Assembly: GCA_046710875.1 (NCBI GenBank)
Contig: JBKEHQ010000087.1
Span: 1-5,181, forward strand
Reading direction: 5' to 3'
Source of the DNA: MGIIb-O3 sp046710875
Lineage (GTDB): Archaea; Thermoplasmatota; Poseidoniia; Poseidoniales; Thalassarchaeaceae
DNA length: 5,181 nucleotides
The translations under genes were made by a program, and so were the position numbers. Of the stretch, positions 4,800 to 5,181 are shown one piece after another. The notes under the pieces were generated by a model. It worked only from the letters and a program-made list of their open reading frames with translations, did no database searches and was not told where the DNA came from. Each line of letters begins with the position of its first letter. Positions within the stretch are counted from its first letter, which is position 1.

Positions 4800-5181
4800 T
4801 TATCTTAATATTTTTTTACCTTTTTTAACGATTCCTTTTCCTATTTTCTTAACACTTTTTCCGGTTTTTTTAACCTTCTTTTTTATTGGTATCACAGATT
4901 TCATTATTTTCTTGGAACTTTTTTTGAATAATTTTGATGTATTCTTCACAGTTTTTACTAGATTATCTATATTTTCTTCTTCTGAGAATGTCTCCAGTAA
5001 GTACAACATAAGATCAGGATTATTTTCTTTAACACTCTCAATCTCTTTAATCTCTCTTTCAGATTTTTCAATTATTTTTTGTGCTTTATCAGATTCTAGT
5101 TTTACTGCCTTATTTTCTGCCTTGAGTCTCCTATTTTCGGCATAAACAGATAAAAAATCATCAAAATCTTTTTGATTTACA
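4800..5181 (-). CDS. Partial protein (C-terminal part): coiled coil with polycationic tail
   Basis: The 3' end of a minus-strand gene whose frame stays open to the right edge, so the start and N-terminal part are missing; 126 residues are visible. A Met at 5009 is an internal residue: 57 further codons upstream (from 5180) contain no stop and have the same composition. Counting from the edge, residues about 15-53 are a charged, probably coiled-coil helix rich in Lys/Glu with I/L/V spacing (for example RRLKAENKAVKLE and KIIEKSEREIKEIE). A short hydrophobic stretch, LMLYLLETF (57-65), follows, then an extended Lys-rich tail (about 84-126) in which KK/GK pairs alternate with I or V (for example KSVKKIGKGIVKKGKKI). 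The tail could bind nucleic acid, acidic polymers or the membrane surface; this is inferred. It is more AT-rich than the neighbouring genes, partly from its Lys codons. The function cannot be set without the missing N-terminus. Confidence 0.7.
   Translation of the reverse strand, partial: VNQKDFDDFLSVYAENRRLKAENKAVKLESDKAQKIIEKSEREIKEIESVKENNPDLMLYLLETFSEEENIDNLVKTVKNTSKLFKKSSKKIMKSVIPIKKKVKKTGKSVKKIGKGIVKKGKKILR

Noticed and set aside
4912..5145. Plus-strand frame with Ser/Leu/Phe-rich product
   Set aside because: This is the reverse reading of the Lys/Glu-rich coiled-coil gene, which explains its hydrophobic, serine-rich look.
1..5181. CRISPR array, tRNA, rRNA or insertion sequence
   Set aside because: No regularly spaced repeats, no cloverleaf with a T-loop, no rRNA-like conserved blocks, and no transposase or paired terminal repeats were seen.

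Overview
The window is AT-rich DNA (by eye about two thirds A+T) that reads as archaeal, most probably a marine planktonic euryarchaeon of the Marine Group II/III (Poseidoniales-like) type. The reasons are several secreted proteins with a lipobox or Sec signal, a single-PKD surface protein, TATA-like boxes 20-50 nt before start codons, few Shine-Dalgarno sequences, and T-tracts rather than GC hairpins as likely transcript ends. The lineage is inferred; no rRNA or other phylogenetic marker is present.

Layout, left to right. Positions 1-193 hold no gene, only a likely terminator for the gene that follows. Positions 194-1222 (-) encode a lipoprotein esterase of the PHB-depolymerase/LpqC type with a complete Ser-Asp-His set. 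It diverges from 1377-2168 (+), a secreted protein with one PKD domain and a cysteine-bearing C-terminal half. Positions 2403-2822 (+) encode a small protein with an N-terminal C-x4-C-x10-C-x2-H zinc knuckle and two or three membrane segments, starting at GTG. It converges on 2962-4008 (-), a lipoprotein with HEVFH and a downstream SEGGAE motif, predicted to be a gluzincin-type metallopeptidase. A 44-residue, very basic protein ending in a cysteine cluster lies at 4165-4299 (+), followed by a three-segment membrane protein at 4371-4700 (+). The right edge carries the 3' part of a minus-strand gene (stop at 4800) that stays open to the end of the window: coiled coil, then a polycationic tail.

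Taken together this is a cell-surface neighbourhood: two lipoproteins (an esterase and a peptidase) and a PKD protein would act outside the cytoplasmic membrane on polymers or surface proteins. The genes alternate in strand and most have their own candidate promoter, so no long operon is evident.

The least explained material is intergenic. It comprises a composite repeat at 4721-4775 in which two 9-bp direct repeats directly flank a perfect 16-bp palindrome, a 9-bp-stem inverted repeat at 2273-2295, a 7-bp hairpin overlapping the esterase start codon, and a 13-bp dyad just upstream of the peptidase TATA-like box. I did not find a clear undescribed multi-gene system. The small cysteine-tailed protein and the 4721-4775 repeat are the best leads.
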